From: Dysgonomonas sp. 216
GTDB taxonomy: Bacteria; Bacteroidota; Bacteroidia; Bacteroidales; Dysgonomonadaceae
NCBI RefSeq assembly: GCF_010501065.1
Contig: NZ_QVMM01000008.1
Span: 1 to 64,000 of the forward strand
DNA length: 64,000 nt
Direction: 5' to 3'
Within the stretch, counting starts at the first letter, position 1, and each line of letters begins with the position of its first letter. This document shows positions 17,774 to 26,080 of this stretch, one piece after another. A program made the translations under genes and the position numbers. The notes beneath the pieces were generated by a model that had not been told where the DNA came from, made no database searches, and was given only the letters and a program-made list of their open reading frames with translations.

Positions 17774-19510
17774 CTATTTTTTAAGGGTAAATAAGAATTC
17801 CAATCCTCCTCCTTTATGATTTTTTACCTGAATTTGCCCATTATGGAAAAGTATGGCATTTTTTACTATTGACAATCCCAGCCCAGTGCCTCCTGTTTCT
17901 CTGGTGCGCCCCTTATCGGCACGATAAAAACGTTCGAATAATCGGTTAAGATGTTTTTCTTCAACACCTTTACCCGTGTCGTAATACGAGAAATATAAAT
18001 AGTCGGAATCCTGCATGTAATTATTGACATAAATATCGACTCCCGCACCTGCATGGTCGAGCGTATTATCAATAAGGTTGCGAAACACAGCATACAGAAG
18101 TGTGTAATTTCCTTCCACTTCCAACTTATCATCCATTATTACATTAACCTTCACATTATTTTTCCCTAATTTATCTACAAGGCTAATTCGGGCATCGTCT
18201 ATCAAGCGGGGAACATTCTGTTTCTCCTTTTGGAAAGAAGTACTTGCCTCATCCATTTTGCTTACAAGACTAACATCTTCTACCAAAGTAGAAAGTCTTA
18301 ATATTTGTCCGTAAGCTCTGCTTATAAATGTCTGCCGCTTTGCTACAGGCAAATCCTGTTCGTTTAGTGTTTCCAAATATGCACGAATACTGGTTATTGG
18401 AGTGCGCAGTTCGTGCGCAATATTGCTTGTCATCTCGTGTTTAAGCAGGCTTGTTTTTTCTGCTTCGGTAACATCCTTTATTGTAATCTCGAACGATTTG
18501 TCTTCAAATACAACCGTCTGAACATCAAATGTCCGTCCGTTTTGCATAACCTGTACCGAATTATTATTTTCCAGACTTTCGCCCTTCGCTATTTCTGATA
18601 AAAAATCCTGAATAGGCTTAAATATTTCGCTTGTAAAAACAATACTGGCATCAAAAGTTAAAGAGTCGGTTATCAGATTCAGATACTGCATAAACTTTGT
18701 GTTTGCATAAATCTTTCGATGATCTTTATCAAAAACACATAAGCCTTCCTTCGAAAAATGAAAATGCTGTATCAGTTTTTCTTGTTCCAACTTTAAACGG
18801 CGTTCATTTTCAACCTTCTGGTTAAATATAACTACTAATTGTTTCCCTATATCGCCAAGCTCATCATGCGGAAAATTTACTTTCGGGAGAGATTTTCCAT
18901 CTTTTATACTCTTTACAAAATTATTCAGAGTATTGATTGAGCTACTGAAACGCCCTGCTATAAAATTGAGTAACACTGCACATATAACAAACATTATCAG
19001 GGCAATGTATATAAACACTCGGCCGGGATCGAGAGCGCTTTTAACTTCAACATCGTAAGGTAAAGCCACCCTTATATAGTAGTTCGAATAAAACTTTGCA
19101 AAATATAAATATTCCTTATTGGTGGAGGCCGACATTCTTATATTAGACCCATACTTCTTATGTAAAGCTTTCTTTATTTCGGGACGGCTAAGGTGGTTTT
19201 CCAATTTCGAAATATCGTCTATATCTTTATCGTAAAATACTTGCCCTTCGGCACTGATAACAGATATCCTCAAATCTGAGGGAAGGACTTTTACCAGACT
19301 ATCTATTCTTTCAGCCGAAAAAGATAAAACTCCACCACCCTGATTTAATAGCGAATGAATAACTTCGGTATAGCTATCCAATTGTTGTTCTTTAGCATAA
19401 ACCCTATAATCTTTTTCTTCTTTCTGTTCGAGAATAATTATTGCCACAGTAAATAGACCGAATATAATTATAAAGCCTAAAAACAGTTTTAATTTATATG
19501 TAATTTTCAT
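17774..19510 (-). CDS. Sensor histidine kinase, PhoR-like
   Basis: A 578-aa membrane sensor kinase. Two membrane segments (about 9-28 and 164-187) flank a small extracytoplasmic domain. A HAMP-like linker, a PAS-like domain (about 248-345), a HisKA domain with the phospho-accepting His366 (HELRTP) and a HATPase domain follow, with N box (NLIDNTLDHAG), G1 (DTGKG) and G2 (GGTGLGLSIVKN). It is the third gene of a PhoU remnant, PhoB-like regulator and kinase group. The 376-base gap before it is unusually long and contains two tandem CTGACA sites. The stimulus is not shown by sequence. Phosphate is suggested only by the PhoU-like neighbour. Confidence 0.93.
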   Translation of the reverse strand: MKITYKLKLFLGFIIIFGLFTVAIIILEQKEEKDYRVYAKEQQLDSYTEVIHSLLNQGGGVLSFSAERIDSLVKVLPSDLRISVISAEGQVFYDKDIDDISKLENHLSRPEIKKALHKKYGSNIRMSASTNKEYLYFAKFYSNYYIRVALPYDVEVKSALDPGRVFIYIALIMFVICAVLLNFIAGRFSSSINTLNNFVKSIKDGKSLPKVNFPHDELGDIGKQLVVIFNQKVENERRLKLEQEKLIQHFHFSKEGLCVFDKDHRKIYANTKFMQYLNLITDSLTFDASIVFTSEIFKPIQDFLSEIAKGESLENNNSVQVMQNGRTFDVQTVVFEDKSFEITIKDVTEAEKTSLLKHEMTSNIAHELRTPITSIRAYLETLNEQDLPVAKRQTFISRAYGQILRLSTLVEDVSLVSKMDEASTSFQKEKQNVPRLIDDARISLVDKLGKNNVKVNVIMDDKLEVEGNYTLLYAVFRNLIDNTLDHAGAGVDIYVNNYMQDSDYLYFSYYDTGKGVEEKHLNRLFERFYRADKGRTRETGGTGLGLSIVKNAILFHNGQIQVKNHKGGGLEFLFTLKK

Positions 19511-19590
19511 ATAGCTGTATCTTTACTTATTCTACTTTTATAGAACTTCTTCTTCATTATAACAACTTGTAACACACTTTTTGATAAAAA

Positions 19591-19607
19591 CCTGACAGTT
19601 CTGACAG
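19591..19607 (-). promoter_or_regulatory. Tandem CTGTCA repeat upstream of the kinase gene
   Basis: CCTGACAGTTCTGACAG on the plus strand reads, on the minus strand, as two CTGTCA half-sites with a 9-base period. The half-site core matches the E. coli Pho-box half-site, though the spacing there is 11. This is a candidate binding site for the neighbouring PhoB-like regulator. Confidence 0.45.
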
Positions 19608-19790
19608 ATTCATTATTTTTTTAATTATACTATATTGCACATTATATTTAATAGCTTTGCGCAGAAACTGTCCCCAATGAATGTGCGGTAATAACAATAA
19701 AAATTTAACAGAACGCTTTTTATACACTTATCCTATCAATATAGAATTAAATCCTATTTATAGCATACCACAAAGCATGTAAACTAAAAA

Positions 19791-19808
19791 ACCTGACACA
19801 CCTGACAG
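19791..19808 (-). promoter_or_regulatory. Second tandem CTGACA repeat in the same gap
   Basis: ACCTGACACACCTGACAG contains two CTGACA units with a 9-base period. It lies between the response regulator stop (19887) and the kinase start (19510). Apart from these two sites, the gap 19511-19886 shows a plus-strand TAGCTTTG (19652-19659) with no gene behind it, and nothing else I can name. Confidence 0.45.
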
Positions 19809-19886
19809 TTTCTCCCAATATTTTAACCATCGTTGTAAACTACTTTCCAATGAGCGGAATAACCTATCTGATAGATAAAACAGGCT

Positions 19887-20585
19887 TTACTTTCCCTGAT
19901 TAAAAGTGTAGCCATAACCTGTACGGTTAACAATGCAATCGCCATAATTTCCCAATTTCTTTCTCAAGCGGGCGATATGTACATCAACCGTACGCTCCAA
20001 CACTATTTCGCCATCGGTCCACACCTTATTCAAAATATCTTCTCGCGAAAATATCCGGTTTTGGTTTTCAAGTAGCAATAATAATATACCATATTCGGTT
20101 TTTGTAAGGTCTATTATGTTATCATCTATCAACACTTCTTTTTTATCCAAATCAACAAGTAATGTATTTACTTCTATTGTAGAATTCGAAGCTGCAGCAT
20201 CGGGTTTATAAGTCCGTTTAACAATGCTACGGACACGGGCAATCACCTCTTTTATCGAAAAAGGTTTCGATATATAATCATCAGCCCCAATTGAAAAGCC
20301 TGTAAGCATATCGTTTTCGGTATCTTTTGCCGTTATAAATATGATAGGCGTATCATTTCCCGATTTTCTTAATCTCTCGGCCATTCTGAAGCCCGACATA
20401 CCTCCCATCATTACATCAAGGATTATAAGCTTATGCTTGTCGGATAGGGTTTCTAAAGCTTGTTCGGCCGACTCTGCCATATCTACTTCATATCCTTCAT
20501 TTTCGAGATTAAACTGAAGAATATCCCTTATGTCGGCTTCATCATCTACTATAAGTAAATGTAATTTATCATCTTTTATTGCCAT
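19887..20585 (-). CDS. OmpR/PhoB-family response regulator
   Basis: A 232-aa DNA-binding response regulator. The receiver domain (about 8-122) has the acidic pair Asp14/Asp15, the phosphorylation site Asp57 (LIILDVMM) and the conserved Lys in TAKD. The winged-helix Trans_reg_C domain fills about 133-230. The partner is almost certainly the kinase encoded next. Its start codon lies inside the 3' end of the PhoU-like remnant frame (17-base overlap), suggesting that translation was coupled to phoU before that gene was broken. Confidence 0.95.
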   Translation of the reverse strand: MAIKDDKLHLLIVDDEADIRDILQFNLENEGYEVDMAESAEQALETLSDKHKLIILDVMMGGMSGFRMAERLRKSGNDTPIIFITAKDTENDMLTGFSIGADDYISKPFSIKEVIARVRSIVKRTYKPDAAASNSTIEVNTLLVDLDKKEVLIDDNIIDLTKTEYGILLLLLENQNRIFSREDILNKVWTDGEIVLERTVDVHIARLRKKLGNYGDCIVNRTGYGYTFNQGK

Positions 20586-20874
20586 GTCTTAATTGTTTTC
20601 TCAGCTCACCAAATCCTTCACGGTTAATGTCGGTATCTCTTAAAAAACGAGTGATATTCAACAATATATCACCAATCCGTTCCTAATTCGTTGTAACATC
20701 CTGATAAGTAATTATCTTTCTTAAATCGGTTGCAATAGGGCTAAATTGCAATATTGTGAACACAATCTCTTCCCGAACTTTTATTTCGAGCCTGTCCATT
20801 ATTATCTCATTTGCCTCGGCTTTTTCGTATAAAGTCCCAATAGCATTATTCTCGAATAACTTATTTGTAGTCAT
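20569..20874 (-). pseudogene. PhoU-like remnant interrupted by an in-frame TAG
   Basis: From the ATG at 20874 the frame encodes 63 residues that match the first half of a PhoU domain (EIIMDRLE, then SPIATDLRKIITYQDVTTN), then a TAG at 20683-20685, then ERIGDILLNI and 27 more residues in the same frame until TGA at 20569. The TAG stands where PhoU proteins have Leu in the LERIGD motif, so one base change (TTG to TAG) explains it. Helix 1 of the domain is also absent, and the total of about 101 residues is only half of a normal two-domain PhoU. The frame is also open further upstream, but that part overlaps nfnB and its terminator and is not PhoU-like. The remnant heads the response regulator and kinase operon. 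Confidence 0.75.
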
Positions 20875-20950
20875 ACTATATACTACTTTATAATTGGTTA
20901 AATATACTAAAATTTCAAATACGGTTGATATACTAATCCCGTCAACGGTA

Positions 20951-20983
20951 TAAAAAAAACAGCACCGATAAAAACCGATGCTG
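20951..20983 (-). terminator. Terminator of nfnAB
   Basis: An 8-bp stem (CAGCATCG with CGGTGCTG on the minus strand, one T-G pair) around a T-rich loop, followed by eight T residues. It lies 27 bases beyond the nfnB stop. Confidence 0.9.
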
Positions 20984-21010
20984 CCTACTTGTTTAATGAA
21001 AGAATGATTA

Positions 21011-22486
21011 TTACTTATTGAAAAGTTTTTCAGCCATAGCTGCGGCGGCTTTACGCCCGTCTCCCATTGCCAGGATAACGGTTGCTCCACCACGAACAAT
21101 ATCACCACCTGCATATACATCAGGCAAGTCGGTTTGCATTGTATCTTGATTTATTACTACAGTACCCCACTTAGTAACATCCAAACCTTTAAACGATGAA
21201 GGTATAAGTGGATTAGGAGATACTCCAACACTTACTATAACCTGATCAACATCTATCCATTCGGTTGCACCCTCAACAGGTACAGGCTTACGACGACCCG
21301 ATGCGTCAGGCTCGCCAAGCTCCATCCTTTGCAGTAACATTTTCTGAACACGTCCTTGCTCATCGCCTTCGTATAGCAACGGATTGTGCAAAGTTAAAAA
21401 CTCTACTCCTTCCTCCTTCGCATGTTTTACCTCCTCTAAACGGGCAGGCATTTCCTCTTCGGAACGGCGATATATAATCATAGCTCTGTCGGCACCTAAA
21501 CGACGGGCGGTACGTACAGCATCCATCGCTGTGTTTCCTCCACCGATAACAGCTACCTTTTTACCCATTTTCACAGGAGTGTCGCTGTCTTCGCTCGATG
21601 CATCCATAAGGTTTACACGTGTAAGAAATTCGTTAGCCGACATTACATTGATAAGATTCTCGCCCGGAATATTCATAAAATTAGGTAGTCCGGCACCACT
21701 GGCAACAAAAATACCTTTAAAGCCTTCGGATTGTAATTCCTCGTAACTGATAGTTTTTCCAACAATACAGTTCTTTTCGAATTTCACACCCATTTTCGAA
21801 AGAGAATCTATTTCAACATCAACAATTTCGTTCGGCAAACGAAATTCGGGTATACCGTATTTCAATACGCCACCAATTTCGTGCAATGCTTCGAAAACTG
21901 TAACATCGTATCCCCGCTTAATCATATCGCCCGCAAACGATAATCCTGCAGGTCCCGATCCCACTGTTGCTATTTTTATTCCATTGCGTTTTTTTATTTC
22001 GGGAATCGAAATCTGACCACAATTACGCTCGTAATCGGCTGCAAAACGTTCCAAATAACCAATTGCAACAGCCTCTTTTCCCATTTTCTGAATATATATA
22101 CACTTGGCCTCACATTGTTTCTCCTGAGGGCACACCCGACCGCAAACGGCTGGCAACGCACTAGTCTCTTTCAAAGTCTTTGCAGCTTCAAGAAACTCAC
22201 CTCTTTCGATATTCTTTATAAATCCGGGTATATTAATTTCTACAGGGCAACCGCTCACACATGTAGGATTTGCACAATCGAGGCAACGTTTAGCCTCTGT
22301 CATTGCATTTTCTACCGATAAACCTGTATTTACTTCATCTTTTAAACTACGGCTTCTAACTTCAGGATCAAGTTCCGGCATATGAACCCTTTGAATATCA
22401 GAGCGTTCTTTTGCCTTCATGCTTTTACGCAACTCGTCCCTCCAAGCTTCGCCACGTTTTTCTTTTATATACTCTAGTTGTGTCAT
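21011..22486 (-). CDS. nfnB: NADH-dependent ferredoxin:NADP oxidoreductase, large subunit (GltD-like)
   Basis: A 491-aa flavoprotein of the glutamate-synthase small-subunit family. Two N-terminal [4Fe-4S] cysteine groups are visible (Cys68/71/76/80 and Cys115/119/125/129), followed by the FAD-binding GSGPAG (176-181) and the NADP-binding GGGNTAMDAVRTARRLG further on. The family includes true GltD, but the neighbour directly upstream is an NfnA-type reductase (33-base gap) and no large GltB gene is nearby. NfnB, the NADPH-binding half of the electron-bifurcating NfnAB complex, is therefore the best call. It often appears in databases as homotetrameric GltA. Confidence 0.9.
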   Translation of the reverse strand: MTQLEYIKEKRGEAWRDELRKSMKAKERSDIQRVHMPELDPEVRSRSLKDEVNTGLSVENAMTEAKRCLDCANPTCVSGCPVEINIPGFIKNIERGEFLEAAKTLKETSALPAVCGRVCPQEKQCEAKCIYIQKMGKEAVAIGYLERFAADYERNCGQISIPEIKKRNGIKIATVGSGPAGLSFAGDMIKRGYDVTVFEALHEIGGVLKYGIPEFRLPNEIVDVEIDSLSKMGVKFEKNCIVGKTISYEELQSEGFKGIFVASGAGLPNFMNIPGENLINVMSANEFLTRVNLMDASSEDSDTPVKMGKKVAVIGGGNTAMDAVRTARRLGADRAMIIYRRSEEEMPARLEEVKHAKEEGVEFLTLHNPLLYEGDEQGRVQKMLLQRMELGEPDASGRRKPVPVEGATEWIDVDQVIVSVGVSPNPLIPSSFKGLDVTKWGTVVINQDTMQTDLPDVYAGGDIVRGGATVILAMGDGRKAAAAMAEKLFNK

Positions 22487-22519
22487 TTTTTACTACTTTC
22501 AGCTTTTAACAGATTCTTT

Positions 22520-23302
22520 TTAATTATATGCCTTTAAACGCATGAGCATTTCATCAAAATCTACCTCATGAGCATCAAATTCAGGGCCGTCTACACAAAC
22601 AAACTTAGTTTTTCCTCCTACAGTTACGCGACAAGCTCCACACATTCCTGTTCCGTCAACCATTATTGTATTAAGCGACGAAATAGTAGGCACATTATAT
22701 TTTTTAGTAAGTAACGAAACAAACTTCATCATTATGGCAGGTCCTATGGTTACACACATATCAACCTTTTCGCGATTAATAACCATTTCAATACCATTAG
22801 TAACAAGGCCTTTATAACCATACGATCCGTCGTCGGTCATAACAATAACTTCGTCCGAATATTCGGCAACTTGTTCTTCAAGTATAACAAGATCTTTTGT
22901 ACGGGCAGCAAGCACCGATACCACTTTATTTCCTGCCTTCTTCATAGCTTCGATAATAGGCAACATAGGCGCAATACCAACACCTCCGGCAGCACATACC
23001 ACTGTTCCAAAATTTTCGATATGAGTTGCTTTACCTAACGGACCAACTAAATCCGTAACATAATCGCCTACTTCAAGATCACATATCTTTTTTGACGATT
23101 TACCAACATTCTGAATAACAAGAGTTATTGTTCCCTTTTCTATATTAGAGCTGGCTATAGTTAATGGTATACGCTCTCCTTTAGGACCCACTTTTACAAT
23201 TACAAAGTGTCCGGCCTTACGGCTTCTGGCTATTAAGGGTGCTTCAACCTCCAACTTAACAACATTCTGAGAAAAATACTCTTTGCCTACAATTTTGTTC
23301 AT
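22520..23302 (-). CDS. nfnA: NADH-dependent ferredoxin:NADP oxidoreductase, small subunit (NfnA)
   Basis: A 260-aa protein with an FAD-binding barrel (about 1-95), a nucleotide-binding Rossmann domain (about 100-210) and a C-terminal [2Fe-2S] site. The cluster ligands are Asp216, Cys221, Cys224 and Cys236 (VDGTGMCGAC, then FVCVDG). In PyrK-type relatives the first ligand is Cys; an Asp there is the known peculiarity of NfnA, which supports Nfn over dihydroorotate dehydrogenase electron transfer. With NfnB it bifurcates electrons from NADPH to NAD+ and ferredoxin, or the reverse. A -7 element lies 35 bases upstream. Confidence 0.92.
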   Translation of the reverse strand: MNKIVGKEYFSQNVVKLEVEAPLIARSRKAGHFVIVKVGPKGERIPLTIASSNIEKGTITLVIQNVGKSSKKICDLEVGDYVTDLVGPLGKATHIENFGTVVCAAGGVGIAPMLPIIEAMKKAGNKVVSVLAARTKDLVILEEQVAEYSDEVIVMTDDGSYGYKGLVTNGIEMVINREKVDMCVTIGPAIMMKFVSLLTKKYNVPTISSLNTIMVDGTGMCGACRVTVGGKTKFVCVDGPEFDAHEVDFDEMLMRLKAYN

Positions 23303-23336
23303 GGATAAAAAACTAGATAGTTATAAATTTGCGGTG

Positions 23337-23344
23337 CAAAAATA
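23337..23344 (-). promoter_or_regulatory. Promoter -7 element for nfnAB
   Basis: CAAAAATA on the plus strand reads TATTTTTG on the minus strand. No good -33 box at 20 bases. Confidence 0.45.
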
Positions 23345-23395
23345 GTCAATAATTAATTATTATAACAGAAAAATCAAAACAAGTGTAGCATTTTT

Positions 23396-23443
23396 TTTGA
23401 AAAATTGATTTTTAAATAACTTTTTTCCAGTCAATTTTTCAAA
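23396..23443. repeat. 13-bp inverted repeat directly after the U32 gene
   Basis: TTTGAAAAATTGA (23396-23408) and TCAATTTTTCAAA (23431-23443) are perfect complements, separated by 22 bases. The right arm abuts the U32 stop codon. On the minus strand the hairpin is followed by A-rich, not T-rich, sequence, so an ordinary intrinsic terminator is unlikely unless it works in the other direction. Confidence 0.5.
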
Positions 23444-25270
23444 TCATGCATTCTTTATCACTTTCATTTCACACTCTTTACAATCAAAAACAAGCTGTAA
23501 ACGAGTATCATTATATAACAAGAACAAAGGTTCCTTTAACTTTGTATTATCTTTATGTACCCTAGGGCATATTCCTAACGAATATTTAATGCAATGACGC
23601 GAAAACATGAGAGGAACCAAATCTCTATGTTTTCTCTCAAATGCAGGTTCTACAACTACCGATTGATGTTGTTCGTAGAATAACCTACTTTTATTATTCA
23701 TTACATTACCCAGATATGTAATTTCTTTTTCGGGGAAAACATGATAGGTTTGCTCGAACTTCGGCTCTTTATTTCGGTAAGCTAAATTTCTTACTTGCAT
23801 CAAACGCTCAGTTATTGCCCGTCTCCAATCGGCAACTTGTGATGCCGGGATAAACCAATTCTGCGAAATATTTATATCTACTTTACTTACATTAAATACA
23901 GTATTGCCGGTGCGGCTAAGATTACTTTTCAAATTTTCGGACTGGTCTTTCTGAGCTATTTCTTTTTTTTGATCGAATACCAAAGATACACTATTAAAAT
24001 CCTCATCCATGGCTTCCAGAACGAAACCGAATTCAACTTCTCTTAGGCTTATTTCGACATTAATTTTTCGTTCCGCCGATTTTCGAGAAAGTACTTTATC
24101 AAACTCGTGATCGAAATTACGGTACAAAAAGGTTCCTTGCTTTAATTTGAGATGCTGCTCGGCCGGAAATATTTTTTCGCCATCAATACGATTTACCCTC
24201 ACACCTCTCAGTTCCTTATTATCATCCAGATAACATAGCCCATCACCATTATTCAGTTTTTTAGTGCCGGACAAAACAAAGAAACGATCGAAGACACTTT
24301 TCACCCTACCTATTGGTTCTCCTATCGATTTAGGCGAATCTACCGACCAAATATCATCAGCCCTTCCGTCTATAAAATACCGTGTAAATCCCCGGTTAAA
24401 ACTCTTTTCGGCATCGGGAGTAAATGTATATGAACACGTACCCGAAGACGAACGCTGATATTCGGGACGCCTGTTTATTATAGAATCTAGTTTTTGCCTG
24501 TAAAATGCCACAATATTCTTCACATAAGGCAAATCTTTTAAACGGCCCTCTATTTTTAACGAGCTGACACCTGCATCCAATAAATCCTCAAGCCTATCGG
24601 ATAAATTAAGATCTTTGAGCGAAAGCAAGTGCTTTTTATCTTTTATTACCTTTCCGTCCGAATCGGCCAAAGTGTAAGGCAATCGACAAAATTGGGCACA
24701 TGTTCCACGATTAGCACTACGCCCGGATAAGGCTTCGCTTAAATAACACTGCCCACTATACGAAACACACAAAGCTCCATGTATAAAAAATTCGAGAGGC
24801 GTAGATACTTTTCCTGATATATTCCTTATCTCATCAAGTCCTAACTCGCGCGCTAATACAATCTGCGAAAAGCCCGCATCTTCCAAAAATTTTGCTTTTT
24901 CGGGGCTTCTGTTATCTATCTGTGTACTTGCATGAAGTGGAATAGGAGGCAAATTGAGCATAGTTATGCCCATATCCTGAATTATAAGAGCATCTATTCC
25001 CACTTTGTATAACTTCCATATTAAAAGTTCTGCTTCGGGCAGTTCTTCATCCTTCAATATAGTATTTAACGCAACATATACTTTTACATTAAATAAATGC
25101 GCATATTTAACCAGTTCGGCAATATCGTCGATTGTATTGCCTACTGCAGCGCGCGCACTAAACCTAGGTGCCCCAATATAAATTGCATCGGCACCATGAT
25201 TTACAGCCTCAATACCACATTCCAAATTTTTGGCAGGAGCTAAAAGTTCTATTTTCCGAGCTTTAATCAA
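23444..25270 (-). CDS. Peptidase U32 family protein
   Basis: About 608 aa from the chosen start. The U32 signature is visible (EFFIHGALCVSYSGQC, with nearby cysteines GTCAQFC), within a TIM-barrel-like N-terminal half, followed by a long C-terminal part that includes the DUF3656-like region and a Cys-rich end (DCKECEMK). Relatives of this type (RlhA, TrhP) hydroxylate 23S rRNA or tRNA rather than cut collagen, so an RNA-modification role is more likely than peptidase. The frame is open further upstream, but that would overlap the DUF2809 gene by about 70 bases. A TTG at 25270 whose TTGA overlaps the DUF2809 stop codon gives a normal family N-terminus (IKARKIELLAPA). Confidence 0.88.
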   Translation of the reverse strand: MIKARKIELLAPAKNLECGIEAVNHGADAIYIGAPRFSARAAVGNTIDDIAELVKYAHLFNVKVYVALNTILKDEELPEAELLIWKLYKVGIDALIIQDMGITMLNLPPIPLHASTQIDNRSPEKAKFLEDAGFSQIVLARELGLDEIRNISGKVSTPLEFFIHGALCVSYSGQCYLSEALSGRSANRGTCAQFCRLPYTLADSDGKVIKDKKHLLSLKDLNLSDRLEDLLDAGVSSLKIEGRLKDLPYVKNIVAFYRQKLDSIINRRPEYQRSSSGTCSYTFTPDAEKSFNRGFTRYFIDGRADDIWSVDSPKSIGEPIGRVKSVFDRFFVLSGTKKLNNGDGLCYLDDNKELRGVRVNRIDGEKIFPAEQHLKLKQGTFLYRNFDHEFDKVLSRKSAERKINVEISLREVEFGFVLEAMDEDFNSVSLVFDQKKEIAQKDQSENLKSNLSRTGNTVFNVSKVDINISQNWFIPASQVADWRRAITERLMQVRNLAYRNKEPKFEQTYHVFPEKEITYLGNVMNNKSRLFYEQHQSVVVEPAFERKHRDLVPLMFSRHCIKYSLGICPRVHKDNTKLKEPLFLLYNDTRLQLVFDCKECEMKVIKNA

Positions 25271-25638
25271 GTATCTGATTCCCTTTCTATGAAATAACAA
25301 ATAAGCGCACCTATTGAGTAACATGCTATATCGCCCCAACTAAAGGTACTACCCAAAACCGTACGTAAAAAAGGATTATCTGCTACGCCTAAAATATCGA
25401 CCATTCCCAAATATTGGAAAAACTCGATAAGGTAAGCAAACAGCAATACACCCACAACAATATATCTGAACTTGGTATTTATAAAAGACCTCACAAAATA
25501 GAACATCAACATTACCACCAATATATCGCCCACATACGGACGTATTATGTCGTCTTTTACAAATAAAGCGATAATAACTTCTATTACTAATATTATTATA
25601 AAAAGGAGAAATGCCCTAGAATTAAATGTTAGTTTCAT
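25267..25638 (-). CDS. DUF2809 family membrane protein
   Basis: A 123-aa integral membrane protein with about four hydrophobic segments (about 9-26, 37-49, 57-75 and 100-116). The pattern FEYLG-like (FFQYLGMVD), then LGSTFSWGDIACY, is the DUF2809 signature. Function unknown. It is packed between sufE (start codon adjacent to the sufE stop) and the U32 gene (4-base overlap), so all are co-translated. Confidence 0.9.
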   Translation of the reverse strand: MKLTFNSRAFLLFIIILVIEVIIALFVKDDIIRPYVGDILVVMLMFYFVRSFINTKFRYIVVGVLLFAYLIEFFQYLGMVDILGVADNPFLRTVLGSTFSWGDIACYSIGALICYFIERESDT

Positions 25639-26067
25639 TTATCCGTTATTTTTAGCTTTATATGCCATTGCATAAAACTTTATTTGCTTAACCATCGACA
25701 ACAAGCCATTCGAGCGCGTTGGCGATAGATTTTCTTTTAACCCTATTTTATCGATAAAATACAAATCAGCATCAATAATCTCGTCCGGAGTTCTATCCGA
25801 CAACACTCTTATAAGCAAAGCTATGATACCTTTAACAATAACAGCATCGCTTTCGGCTTTAAACACAATACGTCCGTCTACAAAATCGGCTTGCAACCAC
25901 ACGCGGCTTTGGCAACCTTCTATCAGATTGGTTTCGTTCTTATACTTATCGTCCAGTTTTCCGAGCGAATTTCCCAATTCGATAAGTAAGGCATACTTAT
26001 CCATCCAATCATCAAAAATCGAAAATTCTTCAATTATCTCGTCCTGAACTTCATTTATTGTTTTCAT
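25639..26067 (-). CDS. sufE: SufE family cysteine desulfurase sulfur acceptor
   Basis: About 142 aa from the ATG at 26067. SufE takes sulfur from the cysteine desulfurase SufS onto a conserved Cys, seen here in EGCQSRVWL, and hands it to the Fe-S scaffold. The C-terminal helix and the RSNGLLSM motif are also typical. An 11-residue upstream extension exists in frame but would overlap the previous gene, so the internal Met (MKTINEV) is chosen. No other suf gene is in the window. The placement in a mixed operon with a cyclase-like lipoprotein and membrane protein is not functionally telling. Confidence 0.93.
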   Translation of the reverse strand: MKTINEVQDEIIEEFSIFDDWMDKYALLIELGNSLGKLDDKYKNETNLIEGCQSRVWLQADFVDGRIVFKAESDAVIVKGIIALLIRVLSDRTPDEIIDADLYFIDKIGLKENLSPTRSNGLLSMVKQIKFYAMAYKAKNNG

Positions 26068-26080
26068 TGTTATCTTCTTA

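Noticed and set aside
20683..21120. A 145-codon frame running from inside nfnB into the PhoU remnant
   Set aside because: Its first 82 codons lie in nfnB and across the nfnAB terminator and show no family resemblance. Only the part after 20874 is PhoU-like.
21011..22486. Calling this gene glutamate synthase (gltD)
   Set aside because: No gltB is nearby and the upstream neighbour is a typical NfnA with the Asp-ligated cluster, so NfnB is more likely.
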